Assembly: GCA_026075535.2 (NCBI GenBank)
Contig: AP026544.2
Span: forward strand, 3,410,001-3,474,000
Direction: 5' to 3'
Length of the DNA stretch: 64,000 nt
From: Tricholoma matsutake
Taxonomy: Eukaryota; Basidiomycota; Agaricomycetes; Agaricales; Tricholomataceae
The notes under the pieces are model-generated. The model searched no databases and was not told the origin of the DNA. It worked only from the letters and a program-made list of their open reading frames with translations. Every line of letters starts with the position of its first letter. The stretch's first letter is position 1. This document shows positions 45,033 through 55,055 of this stretch, piece after piece. A program made the position numbers and the translations under genes.

Positions 45033-46439
45033 TCAAGGGCCATGGCCCGCCAATTCTGTGGCTGTTGGAAGCTTATACAAAGCCCGAACATGGTTCCCAT
45101 ACTTCTTCATGAAAGTGTGTTGGGGCATGTCCTTCCAATCAGGATCAGAGTCAGTCAAAAGACAATCACTCTTCAGAGGAAGTGCAGTTGGGGCCGTGGC
45201 ATAGCGAGCACGATTCCTGAGTGACATTGCATTGAAAAAGGCAGGATCAAACCAATCCAAAGGACAATCCACAGGTACACGGGTGGAAATTTGGCTCTCG
45301 AGATTCTCAGGATGTGGGATGCAAGGCTCCTCATGCCTCCTGCTCCTGTGGAAAAGAGGGTTCCCTGCTTTGCAGCTATTGTCGATGTGGTGCAGAAAGT
45401 TGGTGATGTGGGGATTGTGTGCTTGCTTCCTCATAATGAAGAAACCACCATCAGGGTTCCTCTCATCATCAGACGAGCACTTGTATGAACCAGCTAGAAG
45501 CCTGATATGCTGGTTCCAGCCATGGTCCTTCAGATAAGTGTGGCGCTTGAGAGTAAGCTAGAGTGAAATTTAGTGATTCAAGTCTGGAAGATAAAAATAA
45601 CTTGAAAATGGTACCAATTGGTGGTTCTTGTATGCTTTGTTCTCCTCAACACCTTGACGGACACTGCCCTTCTCTTTTGCCTCCTTTGCTGCAAGCTTCT
45701 TCATATAACCCCACATGAAATTGCAATATAATTTCTTGAGGACAGGTCTATTCTGGAGGTAAGCAAGATTCGGAGCAAGATGTTGGTAAGCAAATGTAGT
45801 AGCAGCCTGCTCGAAAGTCCAGATAGCGATTGACTCAAGGGCTCCATTATACAATGAAGTGTGTGTGTGCCACCAAGAAGATTGGGGCACCATGCTGGTA
45901 GACCAAATGAGTGAACCTTCGAAAAGATCAATCGAAGATCATGCTCCGGGATGCGAGCAATATTGAGGGCGATATTTGAGTCTGGCACCACATTGCATTG
46001 CCTGCAAAGCTCTATGATTGCATCAAGTGCCACTTTATCTGTTGCTTGAAACTGGGCATTGTGGGTATTGCCTTTGAGCAAAGCATTTATTTTGCCAGCA
46101 GAGGTGAAACATTGTGAAAAGGTGTTTAAGGTATGATTATCAGGGGCCTCAGGAACTGATGTGTTGGTTATGGCACCCATTAAGACATGAAGGTGTGTCT
46201 CAAGGGCAAGCTGGGTTGTACCATGTCAGAGTTCAGGATAAAATCAGAATAGTCAAAGAAACACGCACTTTAATTTGACTGGCATCATCAGGTATATCTA
46301 TCTTTTTCAGATGATGAGTATCTTCTTTCACACTCCTCTCACCTTCCCCAGGAACAAAGCCCTTTGCCTGCAGATGCTTTGATGCAGTTGATTCAGATGC
46401 TTGGGGTCTCTTGTGTCCAGAAGACCTTGATGGTGGCAT
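45033..46439 (-). pseudogene. CACTA companion gene, spliced, unknown function
   Basis: A second gene convergent with tnp2. It starts MPPSRSSGHKRPQASEST (46439). Introns at 46211-46268 (GTGCGT to CCAG) and 45558-45614 (GTACCA to CTCTAG) keep the frame. Conserved-looking blocks: IPEHDLRLIFSKVHSFGLPA, SIAIWTFEQAATTFAYQHLA, PVLKKLYCNFMWGYMKKLA, KCSSDDERNPDGGFFIMRK and CPLDWFDPAFFNAMSLRNRA. The stop is TGA at 45033-45035. Comparable proteins accompany mushroom transposons, as I recall; no enzymatic motif is seen. The only frame break lies in a CACACACACA tract near 45867, where a one-unit slip accounts for it. In CACTA elements the second gene is often an end-binding protein, but that role is speculative here. 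Confidence 0.7.
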
Positions 46440-46681
46440 AGCTGGGATAGTAAAGAGGACCTATTGACCAGAAGGTGAGGAAGATATGTCGATGTAAGAA
46501 GACAAAGAACAAATGTCATGCATGAGGCTTCAGATCCATATGGACACCTGACTAATGAGTCTTGACATGACATGACTAAGATCACCTGATGAGATGATAT
46601 TCCGGACCGTCGAATGATTACAAATTATTATTACCAGCACAGAAATTGTACGCAATCTTTGCCAATAAAACACCTTTTTTA

Positions 46682-46835
46682 GGCAATGGCTTATGTCAGT
46701 TGTCTCGAAGCCTTGTGGCCAGATCAGTGTCATGTGGCTGTCTACTGGAGATATGCACATCATTGCTAGATGATCTGCCAAAGACATGAGATGAACTCAT
46801 GTCATCACAACATGAGCTGGAAAATGCCTCCAGTG
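46682..46835 (-). repeat. CACTA right terminal inverted repeat
   Basis: Reverse complement of 40055-40204, ending CCTCCAGTG. Followed by the duplicated TCA and then Harbinger sequence GCAACCTGG. Confidence 0.95.
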
Positions 46836-46949
46836 TCAGCAACCTGGTCAAACTTAAATTTTCACTTGTTCCTGAGTGTTTTTTGGTCAAAAGCTTGAAC
46901 CAAGTTGGTGGCTGGAGCATTGTTGAACCACTTAACTTATTTTATTACT

Positions 46950-47111
46950 CCAGCATACCTACCACAAGCCACTATGTCAACCATACAAAACATGATACTA
47001 GGCATTCTACCTGCAGTGAGCCAACACACCCTCCATACTCTTTTTCAAACATTAAACCAGACAGATCCTCTCTCAGATTTAAAGTGCTGCCAGCCTCTTC
47101 AATTCAGATGC
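46950..47111 (+). pseudogene. Harbinger transposase, 5' exon remnant
   Basis: Short plus-strand stretch between the CACTA element and Gypsy-2. Frames reading MSTIQNMILGILPAVSQHTL and LHTLFQTLNQ are possible, but no domain can be shown. It joins the sequence at 55056 when Gypsy-2 and one GATGC copy are removed. Confidence 0.35.
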
Positions 47112-47795
47112 TGTTAAGACTATAGGTCTCAACTCAGCCTAGTCTTTGTATGTTGCAGTTGGAGGCTTTCCAACTGTATCAGTTCTTGCAGTAAGAGGCT
47201 TTCTTACTGTATCGGGTTCTGTTCAGGACTTGGTGCTTCCTAAGTTGATACAGCTATCTGTACTCAGAGGCTTTCTGAGTAGACTGTCAGTTTGTGTATC
47301 ACAGTTGGAGGCTTTCCAACTGTTGAGTTCGAGTTATCACAGCTAGGGGCTTCCTAAGCTGTCGAGTGTTCTGGTTGAGTCTAAGACCGTTATTTGAATT
47401 AGGTCAAGCTGGAGAATACACAGAGTGTAGCTACAGCTTATATACTGTTCCAGGACTACCTATCGTCCAATCGGAAAGTGAGATGCTTATCAGGTAAATA
47501 TAGACAAGAACAATAGAGACAATAGGCCTCATGCCTCGCATGAGGCATCTGATGTTGAGGAGTGCTGCGGCGCAGCATATCAGAGAACAATAAGAGAATA
47601 GCCTCATGCCTGGCATGAGGTGTCCGATGTCACGGACCTCATGTAGAGGGGGTGTTGTACCACGGCGTGTGTGAGAGTGGGTTCAGGTGCATGGAGTCAC
47701 CATGCGTCAAGGTGTCTTCCATCGGAAGAGAGTCGAGTCGAATAAGAAAAAATGAACTACCTGTACTTGCAGGTTCCTGTAGACAAATCATAACA
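47112..47795 (-). repeat. Gypsy-2 3' LTR
   Basis: 684 bp; on the element strand it opens TGTTATGATTTGTCTACAGG after a GGGAGGCGA purine tract. It holds the GCCTCATGCC/GGCATGAGGC hairpins and a TATATAAGC box (about 47434-47446). Confidence 0.95.
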
Positions 47796-47855
47796 TCGCC
47801 TCCCATCTATCTTTGAAGTCACCGACTTCGACTTTGAACTATTCTCCCTGCCCTC

Positions 47856-48581
47856 CTACACTTCCCCGTAGGGTTCCCCGGTCATATTTGCCATCGCTTT
47901 GTCGTTGAAGTCATTGTATCCCGCCTCGAGGAAGTCCAGTCATCTTCGTTCCTCCTCCTGTTCTTTCTGCTGCCTTGTCGGGCAGTCGGGGCTGTAGTGC
48001 CCGGGGCCTCATCGTTTGCAGTACCTGCAGATGTGTTTCTGGCAGATGAGGCCGAAATGTCCGATCTGGTGGCAAATGAAGCATCTGGCGCTTCTCATGT
48101 GGGGAGGGGACCACGGTGGTTGGGTCGATCGAGGTTCGGGTTCTGGCATTGTGAGGTCGATGATTGCTAGGGAGGTGTTCATCTGGTTGCTCATAGAAGG
48201 GGAGGCGTTTCCAGAGGTGGTGCATGTGGTCTTTTTGTTTTTCTGCCTGTTGTAGGGCAAGGGAGAGTTTCATTGGCATCTGGGGTGATCTGTGGAGGTG
48301 TGAGGGTTTCTTTCAACCACTCTCATTTTGTCTGACTGTGCGTTGGTCATGTCTTGGATAGCCTGTTTGATACCAAGGTTGTCAGCGTCGTTCATGGCTT
48401 CTTCTAGGTTTCTCTTCATTCGGTCAATAGTGCTCTGATAATAGAAGCATATTCTCGCGAGATGATATCTGGCTGGGTCGTGGGCGAGGTGGGTGTGGAG
48501 GGTGTCGATGTTTGATGGGTCTCGTAGGAATTGTTTGTTGAAACGTCGTTTGGGGGGTATGACGGGTGTCTGCTCTGCCAT
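47856..48581 (-). pseudogene. Gypsy-2 ORF3: helical/zinc-knuckle protein after pol
   Basis: 726 nt, the same length as ORF3 of Gypsy-1 and alignable throughout. N-terminal helix: RICFYYQSTIDRMKRNLEEA. Then AIIDLTMPEPEPRSTQPPWS and PPHMRSARCFICHQIGHFGL with knuckle CFICHQIGHFGLIC. The second knuckle starts CRYCKR, is interrupted by TGA where Gypsy-1 has CGA, and continues GPGHYSPDC. The C-terminus is GYNDFNDKAMANMTGEPYG. Three TGA stops are the only interruptions. Conservation of length and knuckles between two diverged elements argues for a real protein, probably nucleic-acid-binding. Confidence 0.8.
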
Positions 48582-48613
48582 GTTGGGGTGTGGGTTCTTG
48601 GTTCTGGGGGGTT

Positions 48614-49912
48614 CTACAGCTGTCGTCGCTGTTTATATGCTCCAAGGATTTTCTTGGCATGTTTCAGGTTTCCCTCGGGCTCCCAGGAGTTCTCCGAGGT
48701 CGGGTATCTGACCCACTTCACTAAGAAGTGCATGGTCCTTCCTTTCTTTTTATGTCCAATGATCGCTTCCACTTCGTACTCCGATTCACCTTCTATTAGG
48801 TCCAGCGGAGGTTCTGGGAAGTTTGGACCATGCGTCTCAGTTTCTTTATATGGGGTGAGGAGTGCCGCGTGGAATACCGGGTGTATTTTCCATTGGTTTG
48901 GTAGCTTCAGTCGGTAGGAGAGGGGGTTTAGAACCTTCTCGATGGAGAATGGTCCTTCTCTTTTGGGTGCGAGTTTCTTTGTCGCATGCGTCGTTTTGAG
49001 GTTTTTTGCTTCTAGCCACACCCTGTCTCCTTCTTTGAATGGCGTGAAGTGCTGTGTAGTTCTTTCTGCCATCAGCTGTCTGGCCAACTTGTGAGTTGCC
49101 TTTGCTTCATCTCAGGCTTGTTGCAACGTGACTATTCATTTCTCTATAGCTGGTATGTTTGTTTTCAGGTATGGGAGTGGGATCGCCTTTGGTTCATAGC
49201 CCATCATCAGGTAGAATGGGGAGCTTTTCTGGGTGGAGTGCATCCTTTGGTTGTGCATGAACTCTGCTGTTGGAAGGAAGTGCTTCCATTTCTCTTGGTT
49301 GTTCGAGCAGAAGATCTGCAGGTAGACTTCTACTTCCTGATTCACCCATTCTGTTTCTCCATTGGTCTGGGGGTGGTATGCCATACTCATTGCCAGCTTG
49401 ATTCCGAGCAATCTTCCTAATTCTTGGAATAGCTGCGAGGCGAATCTGGGGTCCCTGTCCGATATTATCTTGTCTGGAAGGCCAAACCGTTTGTAGACGT
49501 AATCCAGATAGAGGGTCGCTGCTCCCAGTGCATCAATTGTTTTCTTGCAAGGGATAAAAATTACCCCCTTTGTAAGCCCATGGTCTACCATGACCATGAG
49601 CAGATCATAACCTTTGGACTCCGGTAGGTCAGTTATGAAATTGGTCATCACCATTGCAAATGGCCTTGTCGCTTCGGATTTGATTGGTTGTAGGGGCGGT
49701 GTCGTCGGGTGGGTGTTGACTTTCATCTGCTGGCATGTAGCGCATCCGGCGATGTAGTTCTTGATGTACGTCATCATTCCTGGCCACCAGTAGTCCCTTC
49801 TAATCATTTTGGTTGTCTGCCATTGTCCTGGGTGTCCGCTGGTTACCCCTTCATGGTATTTCTGTACCAGCTTCTTCCATATGTCCCCGCTGTCAGGGAC
49901 GTAGCATTGATT
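48614..49912 (-). pseudogene. Gypsy-2 integrase and chromodomain
   Basis: Integrase zinc region (IAGCATCQQMKVNTH) and core with FITDLPESKGYD, ISDRDPRFASQLF and NGETEWVNQEVE. The residue before FITDLP is Asn (AAT, about 49646) where Gypsy-1 has Asp, so the first catalytic acid is lost. The chromodomain is near 48640-48790 (YEVEAIIGHKKKGR; HFLVKWVRYPTSENSWEPEG). TGA stops lie just before the integrase (FF-TGA-NQC) and at IEK-TGA-IVT and QQA-TGA-DEA, all at Arg or basic positions of Gypsy-1. Confidence 0.92.
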
Positions 49913-51943
49913 TCAGAAGAATAGGAGGCCATCCTCAATCTTCCAGTCTTCTAACGCTGACTTTATTGGTGGTGCTCCTTTGGTCTTTAGCACCTCAATC
50001 GCGCTTTTCACCAGGTCATCTTTCATGATGCTCCCTGCAAGGAGGTCATGTAGTTCAGTGTCAATGAATTTCATGAATACCGTCTCTGGTAACATCGTGA
50101 TATCTTCATTGTTGTTGTCTTCTTCCAGTACATGGTTGGCCCTTCGTGATAAAGCATCACTTTGCACCATTTGAGATCCAGGCATGTGACCAAGCTGTAA
50201 TTCGAATTCTGACAAGAATAAGCTCCATCTTGCCTGTCTCCTGTTTAGTTTCTGTGCTGTTTGGAAATATGTCAGGTTCTTGTGATCCAAGAGAATTACT
50301 ACCGGGTGATCTGAACCCATCAGGTAGTGCCTCCAGGTTTCTAGCGATTGTACTATCGCGAGTAGTTCCCTGTCATAGATTTCATAGTTTCGTTCCATTG
50401 GTGTTAGTGCATGCAATATATATCCACATGGGTGCCAATCTCCATTTGTGTCTCTTTGTCTCAGCACTCCTCCTGTTGCGTGTTTCGAGGCGTCTGATTC
50501 AATTGTGAATGGTCTTGTTGGATCTGGCATCAGCAGTACCGGTGCTTCTGCAAATTTCCTTTTCAGCGTCTGAAAGGCTTTTTCACATTCGGTTGTCCAG
50601 TCAAACATCTTGTTTTTCTTTGTTAGTTCATTAAGCGGTCTGCTTGTCTCCGCGAAATGTCTGATGAATTTCCTGTAGAAATTCCCAAACCCTAGGAAGG
50701 ATCTGACTGCCTTCACATTAGTCGGGGTAGGCCAATCCTGTATACCTGCCAGTTTCGTGTCATCCATGGCAATTTCATTGGGTTGGATGATTAGACCCAA
50801 GAATTCCACTTCGTGGACGTCAAACTTGCACTTCTCCGGCTTCAGGTATAAGTTGTTTTCTGCCAGTCTTTTCAGTACTCTTTTTGTCCTTTCCTGGTGT
50901 TCGCTCTGATCCTTGGAGAATATCAGGATGTCGTCCATGTAGATCACGAGCCATCCTTCTCCAATCATGTCGTGGAATATCTCGTTCATCATTGCCTGGA
51001 AGGTCGCCGGTGAGTTGCATAATCCAAAGAACATCACTGTTGGTTCAAACAGCCCCCGATTTGTCTTGAAGGCTGCCTTCCATTGATCTCTGTCTTTGAT
51101 TCGGATGTTGTGATATCCCCATCGGATGTCCAATTTCGTAAACCATTTTGCCCCTCTTAGTTTGTCCAACAGGTCTCCTACCAGCAGCAGTGGGTAGGTG
51201 TTCTTGATCATTCCGTTATTCAAGTACCTGTAATCTTGGCAGGGTTGTAGCACATCCGAGTCCTTCTTCGCAACGAAGAAGAATGGTGATGCCATGGGCG
51301 ATTTCAATGGTTGGATGTATCCTTTCTGCAGGCTTTCGTCAAGAAACTCGTCAAGTTTCTTTTGTTCTGCCGGTGACAATGGGTAAACCCTGAAATCCTT
51401 TGCCATAAAGTCCGCTTTCAGTTCGATCACATGATCCCAGGGTCTTGATTCTGGGAATCGTTCTGATGCTTCCTTTTTGAATATCCATTGGTACTCCTTG
51501 TACTGTTCGGGGAGTAGTTCATCTAGGGTCTTCTGTTTGGGGTCTCCTTCCTTCTTATGTGTCAGGTGTTGAGAGACCGATGTCTTTGCCCTAATCCAGA
51601 TATTTTGTCCATAAGCATATCGCGGTGATCCTTTTGCCTTTACGATCCGAGAGATTGTCTTCATCGTCTGAGAATATCTGTATCTTGGCTCGTCATATTC
51701 CTCTGTCAGTGGTGTCCTAGCTGGTTCGAATATTCCAATGACGGGTTCTCCTCGGATGTAGGTGACCAGCTCGTCGTCTTTGATCTTTAGTTTGGGTGTC
51801 CCTTCCAGTTGTTCCATTGCTTGTTCCTTTGCCTGTTTGTGGTTTTCCGGTGCTGGGTTTTCCTTCCCAGTGTCTTCTTCGTCTTGTGGCCCAATGGGCT
51901 CCGCATCTTGAAGAGTCGTGACTGCAATCTCTTCATCCTCCAC
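49913..51943 (-). CDS. Gypsy-2 RT and RNase H frame, open
   Basis: An open 676-codon frame. An acidic linker is followed by RT ([39 protein letters not shown]; catalytic VIYMDDILIF), a connection domain (TPTNVKAVRSFLGFGNFYRK) and RNase H (FTIESDASKHATGGVLRQRD; LLDHKNLTYFQTAQKLNRRQ). The first Met in the frame lies in the linker; the true pol start is upstream by frameshift or readthrough. It is the best-preserved part of the element and provides the reference for placing Gypsy-1 stops. Confidence 0.93.
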   Translation of the reverse strand: MEDEEIAVTTLQDAEPIGPQDEEDTGKENPAPENHKQAKEQAMEQLEGTPKLKIKDDELVTYIRGEPVIGIFEPARTPLTEEYDEPRYRYSQTMKTISRIVKAKGSPRYAYGQNIWIRAKTSVSQHLTHKKEGDPKQKTLDELLPEQYKEYQWIFKKEASERFPESRPWDHVIELKADFMAKDFRVYPLSPAEQKKLDEFLDESLQKGYIQPLKSPMASPFFFVAKKDSDVLQPCQDYRYLNNGMIKNTYPLLLVGDLLDKLRGAKWFTKLDIRWGYHNIRIKDRDQWKAAFKTNRGLFEPTVMFFGLCNSPATFQAMMNEIFHDMIGEGWLVIYMDDILIFSKDQSEHQERTKRVLKRLAENNLYLKPEKCKFDVHEVEFLGLIIQPNEIAMDDTKLAGIQDWPTPTNVKAVRSFLGFGNFYRKFIRHFAETSRPLNELTKKNKMFDWTTECEKAFQTLKRKFAEAPVLLMPDPTRPFTIESDASKHATGGVLRQRDTNGDWHPCGYILHALTPMERNYEIYDRELLAIVQSLETWRHYLMGSDHPVVILLDHKNLTYFQTAQKLNRRQARWSLFLSEFELQLGHMPGSQMVQSDALSRRANHVLEEDNNNEDITMLPETVFMKFIDTELHDLLAGSIMKDDLVKSAIEVLKTKGAPPIKSALEDWKIEDGLLFF

Positions 51944-52394
51944 TTCTTCGATTGTCGCTGTCCTTGTTTTGGTGGGTACTGTGCTCTTTCCCAGCTTAGT
52001 CCGAAGGGCTTCTTTTCGAGGGCGAGCTTTTCTAGTTCTTTAGTGGCTAGGCGGCACCATGTAAGTCACTCTTCTTCTTTTGCCTCTGTCTTGAGGCCCA
52101 TCTTTTCTTTTGCTTGGGCGACCATCTTTTGTGCCCATGCCCGTTTCTCCTCTCTTGTCATTTCTTTGAAGGGCTTCCCTTCTTCTTTGACTGTTCTCCG
52201 GTGCCAAGCCAGAGGTTCATCGTCGGATTTCTCTGTTCACACCCTTCCGATGAGGGTTTTCCCTTTCCCAAATGAGAATTCTGGGTGGGTTCGGTCGGTC
52301 GTTCGGAATTGGAAGGTTCCAATTCTCCAGTCGATCACTGGGTTGATTCTTCTGAGCCATGGCAGACCCAGGATAACTGATTCTTTCCCTAATC
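51944..52394 (-). pseudogene. Gypsy-2 protease end and basic linker
   Basis: Continues the protease after the solo LTR (GKESVILGLPWLRRINPVID) into a Lys/Glu-rich linker (KPFKEMTREEKRAWAQKMVA) broken by TGA codons (IGRV-TGA, EEE-TGA-LTW). The linker is helical and resembles the same place in Gypsy-1, which has a 72-bp duplication. Confidence 0.8.
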
Positions 52395-52820
52395 TGTAAG
52401 GGGACTAGGGAGGTACCCTGTGTGTTTTTCCTATTTTTTATGTTCGTCCTATATTTTTCCCCACCTCATTTCCTTCTATTCTTCATTTTCTATGATTTTT
52501 CCGGATTTTATTACTAATTTTCCCTTGCTATCATGTTTGTACATGTTGACACTTTTATATTTAGAGGCGGAGTACCCCTTCCGACACATACCCCTTGGTA
52601 TGATGTCATTCAGCGGCCTTGATCCGCCTATCTCTGCCTTTTTCTATTTTTAGGTTATATTTGATTTTTGTTGTCTTCACATATACTGGGCATCAGCAAG
52701 GGGATCCTTAGAGTTTTCTCTTCGGATTTCCCTTTGCTAGGTGCGCCCCCAATCCCTGTATTATGTAGCATAATTTTAACTTCAGATTTCCCTTTGCTAG
52801 AGGCTGAGGTTGCCCTTATA
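52395..52820 (+). mobile_element. solo LTR of Gypsy family 3 inside Gypsy-2
   Basis: 426 bp from TGTAAGGGGACTAGG to TTGCCCTTATA, flanked by TAATC (52390-52394 and 52821-52825). Removing it and one TAATC rejoins the protease frame between LIAG and GKESVIL. It is very similar to the 3' LTR of Gypsy-3 at 62550-62972. A solo LTR arises by recombination between the two LTRs of a full element. Confidence 0.97.
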
Positions 52821-53102
52821 TAATCCTGCAATGAGGAAGGTTGTCGGGAACGATCTTCCATTGATTGTTAAGAATCCTTTGGTGTAGTGGGAGATCTCCC
52901 CTTTCTTGTTTGGGGTTCCATCTACGTTCTTGACCCTGATTGTCCTTTCCAGGGGGTGTAGTTCGAATCCACCGCTTTTTGCGAATTCGTGGCTCATGAA
53001 TATTCCTCCTGCTCCTGAGTCGAGTAGGGCTTCGGTTTCGACAGCTTTCCCTCTGCCTGCTCCTAGCACTTTGATATCTAAACGCATAGATTGATGCTTC
53101 AA
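52821..53102 (-). pseudogene. Gypsy-2 protease, N-terminal part
   Basis: MKHQSMRLDIKVLG to the active-site motif ALLDSGAGGIFMSHEF and on to FPTTFLIAGL, where the solo LTR cuts it. The Asp-Ser-Gly-Ala motif is intact. It lies 54 nt after the gag stop. Confidence 0.9.
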
Positions 53103-53156
53103 AGTGGCTAGTAATACAGAGCAGACAGAGAGTTTGGTTTGAGGCAGGCCACCTCT

Positions 53157-54008
53157 TTAAAAACCCTTGTCCCCTATTAAGGCGAGAGCTTTCTCCTTTC
53201 CTTCTTCATCGAGTTCTTTCATGATCACTTGGATCTTCGAGTAGGCTTCTCTGCCTTTGTTCTTTGGGAAAGGCCGGTCCTCGGTCCTTGTCTCCCCTTT
53301 CTTATGTTCAGTTGCTCTGTGTCCTGGTTGGTGGCACACGAAGCATAATCCCTTCTTCATGTGCTCGATCCTCTCTGTGTTGGAGAGTCGGTTGATCTTG
53401 AGCGGGCCTTCCTTTGATTTGGAGTTGGGCAGCTTCCTTGCTAAGGCCTCTTGTGCCTTCCCAGCTATGGCTCTTGCTCTTCTCCATTGTCCGTTGTACT
53501 TGGAGGTGGCGTTGATCATCCCTTCTAACGTGGTGGGGATTGTTTCCATGTTAAAGACTCTCTCGAGGAGTCTTGGGTTCAGCCCATCCATGAAGAGCTC
53601 GATGAGGGCAGTGTCATCATTGATTCCCGCCTTCTCTCACAGGATTCGGAACTGCACTATGTAGTCCTCCAGGTCCTGTCCCTGCTTCAATGTTTTCATG
53701 TCTGTCCTGGCTCTGCCAGCTTTGTCAATTGGTGTGAACACCGTTTTGAGCGCCACTTCGAAAGTCGACCATGTTCCTAGGTCTTCCTTTTCTGCCCATG
53801 TCTGTGCCCAGGGCGCGGTGGTTCCTCCGTTCATAAATGACAACACGAAGATGATTTTCTTTTCATCGGTGTCATAGATTCCGTGGTTCACTCTCAAATA
53901 GAGTTTTACTTCTTGTAAGAACTTTGCATTTCTCGTTCGGTCCCCTGTGAAGTCAGAGGGGGTTCAGATTCTAATCTCCTTGGTAGATGCAGTGGGTTCA
54001 GTAGACAT
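53157..54008 (-). pseudogene. Gypsy-2 gag with CCHH knuckle
   Basis: It starts MSTEPTASTKEIRI; a TGA follows, then TPSDFTGDRTRNAKFLQE, at the same place as the stop in Gypsy-1. A second TGA comes after VQFRIL. The capsid-like domain contains KKIIFVLSFMNGGT and LFMDGLNPRLLERVFNME. The knuckle CFVCHQPGHRATEH again has His as the fourth ligand. 284 codons with the stop, a normal gag length. Confidence 0.9.
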
Positions 54009-54292
54009 GTTGGCATTGTCGTTGGATAGGGAGAATGGATCTTGTTCTGGGGTTTCTTCTTTATCGAAGGATCTAAAATCCTCTTCGTCAAGGTATTGGG
54101 GTTCTTTGTCACTGGTTCTCCTTGAGAACCACTTCTGTGCTGGTTCCGAGTATTGTACTAGTCGACCCTGGTATCTATACCACGGGGTTCTTCCTGATGA
54201 TGATGCTCCGGTTGGAGGTCTGTCTGGGCTTTGTCTGAAAGACGTTGTGTCTGCACCTAGGTAGGTGGACCTCGTAGATCAGCTTGACCTTT

Positions 54293-55050
54293 TGTTAAGA
54301 CTATAGGTCTCAACTCAGCCTAGTCTTTGTATGTTGCAGTTGGAGGCTTTCCAACTGTATCGGTTCTTGCAGTAAGAGGCTTTCTTACTGTATTGGGTTC
54401 TGTTCAGGACTTGGTGCTTCCTAAGTTGATACGGCTATCCATACTCAGAGGCTTTCTGAGTAGACCATCGGTTTGTGTATCACAGTTGGAGGCTTTCCAA
54501 CTGTCGAGTTCGAGTTATCACAGCTAGGGGCTTCCTAAGCTGTTGAGTGTTCTGGTTGAGTCTAAGACCGTTATTTGAATTAGGTCAAGCTGGAGAATAC
54601 ACAGAGTGTAGCTACAGCTTATATACTGTTCCAGGACTACCTATCGTCCAATCGGAAAGTGAGATGCTTATCAGGTAAATATAGACAAGAACAATAGAGA
54701 CAATAGGCCTCATGCCTCGCATGAGGTGTCTGATGTCGAGGAGTGCTGTGGTGCAGCATATCAGAGAACAATAAGAGAATAGCCTCATGCCTGGCATGAG
54801 GCGTCCGATGTCATGGATCCGATGTCAAGGATCCAGTGTCAAGGACATGCTGCAGCGCAGCATGTCGATCGTGAGGGTCCAATGTCACGGACCTCGTGTA
54901 GAGGGGGTGTTGTACCACGGCGCATGTGAGAGTGGGTTCGGGTGCATGGAGTCACCATGCATCAAGGTGTCTTCCGTCGGAAGAGAGTTGAGTCAAATAA
55001 GAAAAAATGAACTACCCATACTTGCGGGTTCCTGTAGACAAATCATAACA
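54293..55050 (-). repeat. Gypsy-2 5' LTR with 74-bp expansion
   Basis: 758 bp, about 74 bp longer than the 3' LTR because of extra GATGTCAAGGATCC and CATGCTGCAGCGCAGCATG-type units at about 54815-54890. Otherwise nearly identical, with transitions. Followed inward by the leader. Confidence 0.95.
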
Positions 55051-55055
55051 GATGC

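Larger units (their letters stand above)
40055..46835 (+). mobile_element. complete CACTA (Tnp2-like) DNA transposon, 6.8 kb
   Basis: The ends read CACCGGAGGCATTTTCCAGC on the left and, inward from the right, CACTGGAGGCATTTTCCAGC. Terminal inverted repeats of about 150 bp lie at 40055-40204 and 46682-46835. The 3-bp duplication TCA (40052-40054 and 46836-46838) is typical of CACTA. It carries two convergent genes: tnp2 on the plus strand (40.3-43.4 kb) and a spliced companion on the minus strand (46.4-45.0 kb), with a low-complexity spacer between. It inserted 11 bp inside the Harbinger end. Nonsense and frame mutations in both genes make it non-autonomous now. Confidence 0.95.
47112..55050 (-). 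mobile_element. Gypsy-2: complete LTR retrotransposon (chromovirus)
   Basis: A 7.9-kb element on the minus strand, LTRs 684 and 758 bp (TG...CA), flanked by GATGC on both sides (47107-47111 and 55051-55055). Gene order from the right: gag, protease, linker, RT-RNase H, integrase, chromodomain, ORF3. It is related to Gypsy-1 over its length, including LTR hairpins, but clearly diverged, and lacks the membrane frame. A solo LTR of another family (52395-52820) sits in its protease. It inserted in the Harbinger element. Confidence 0.97.
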
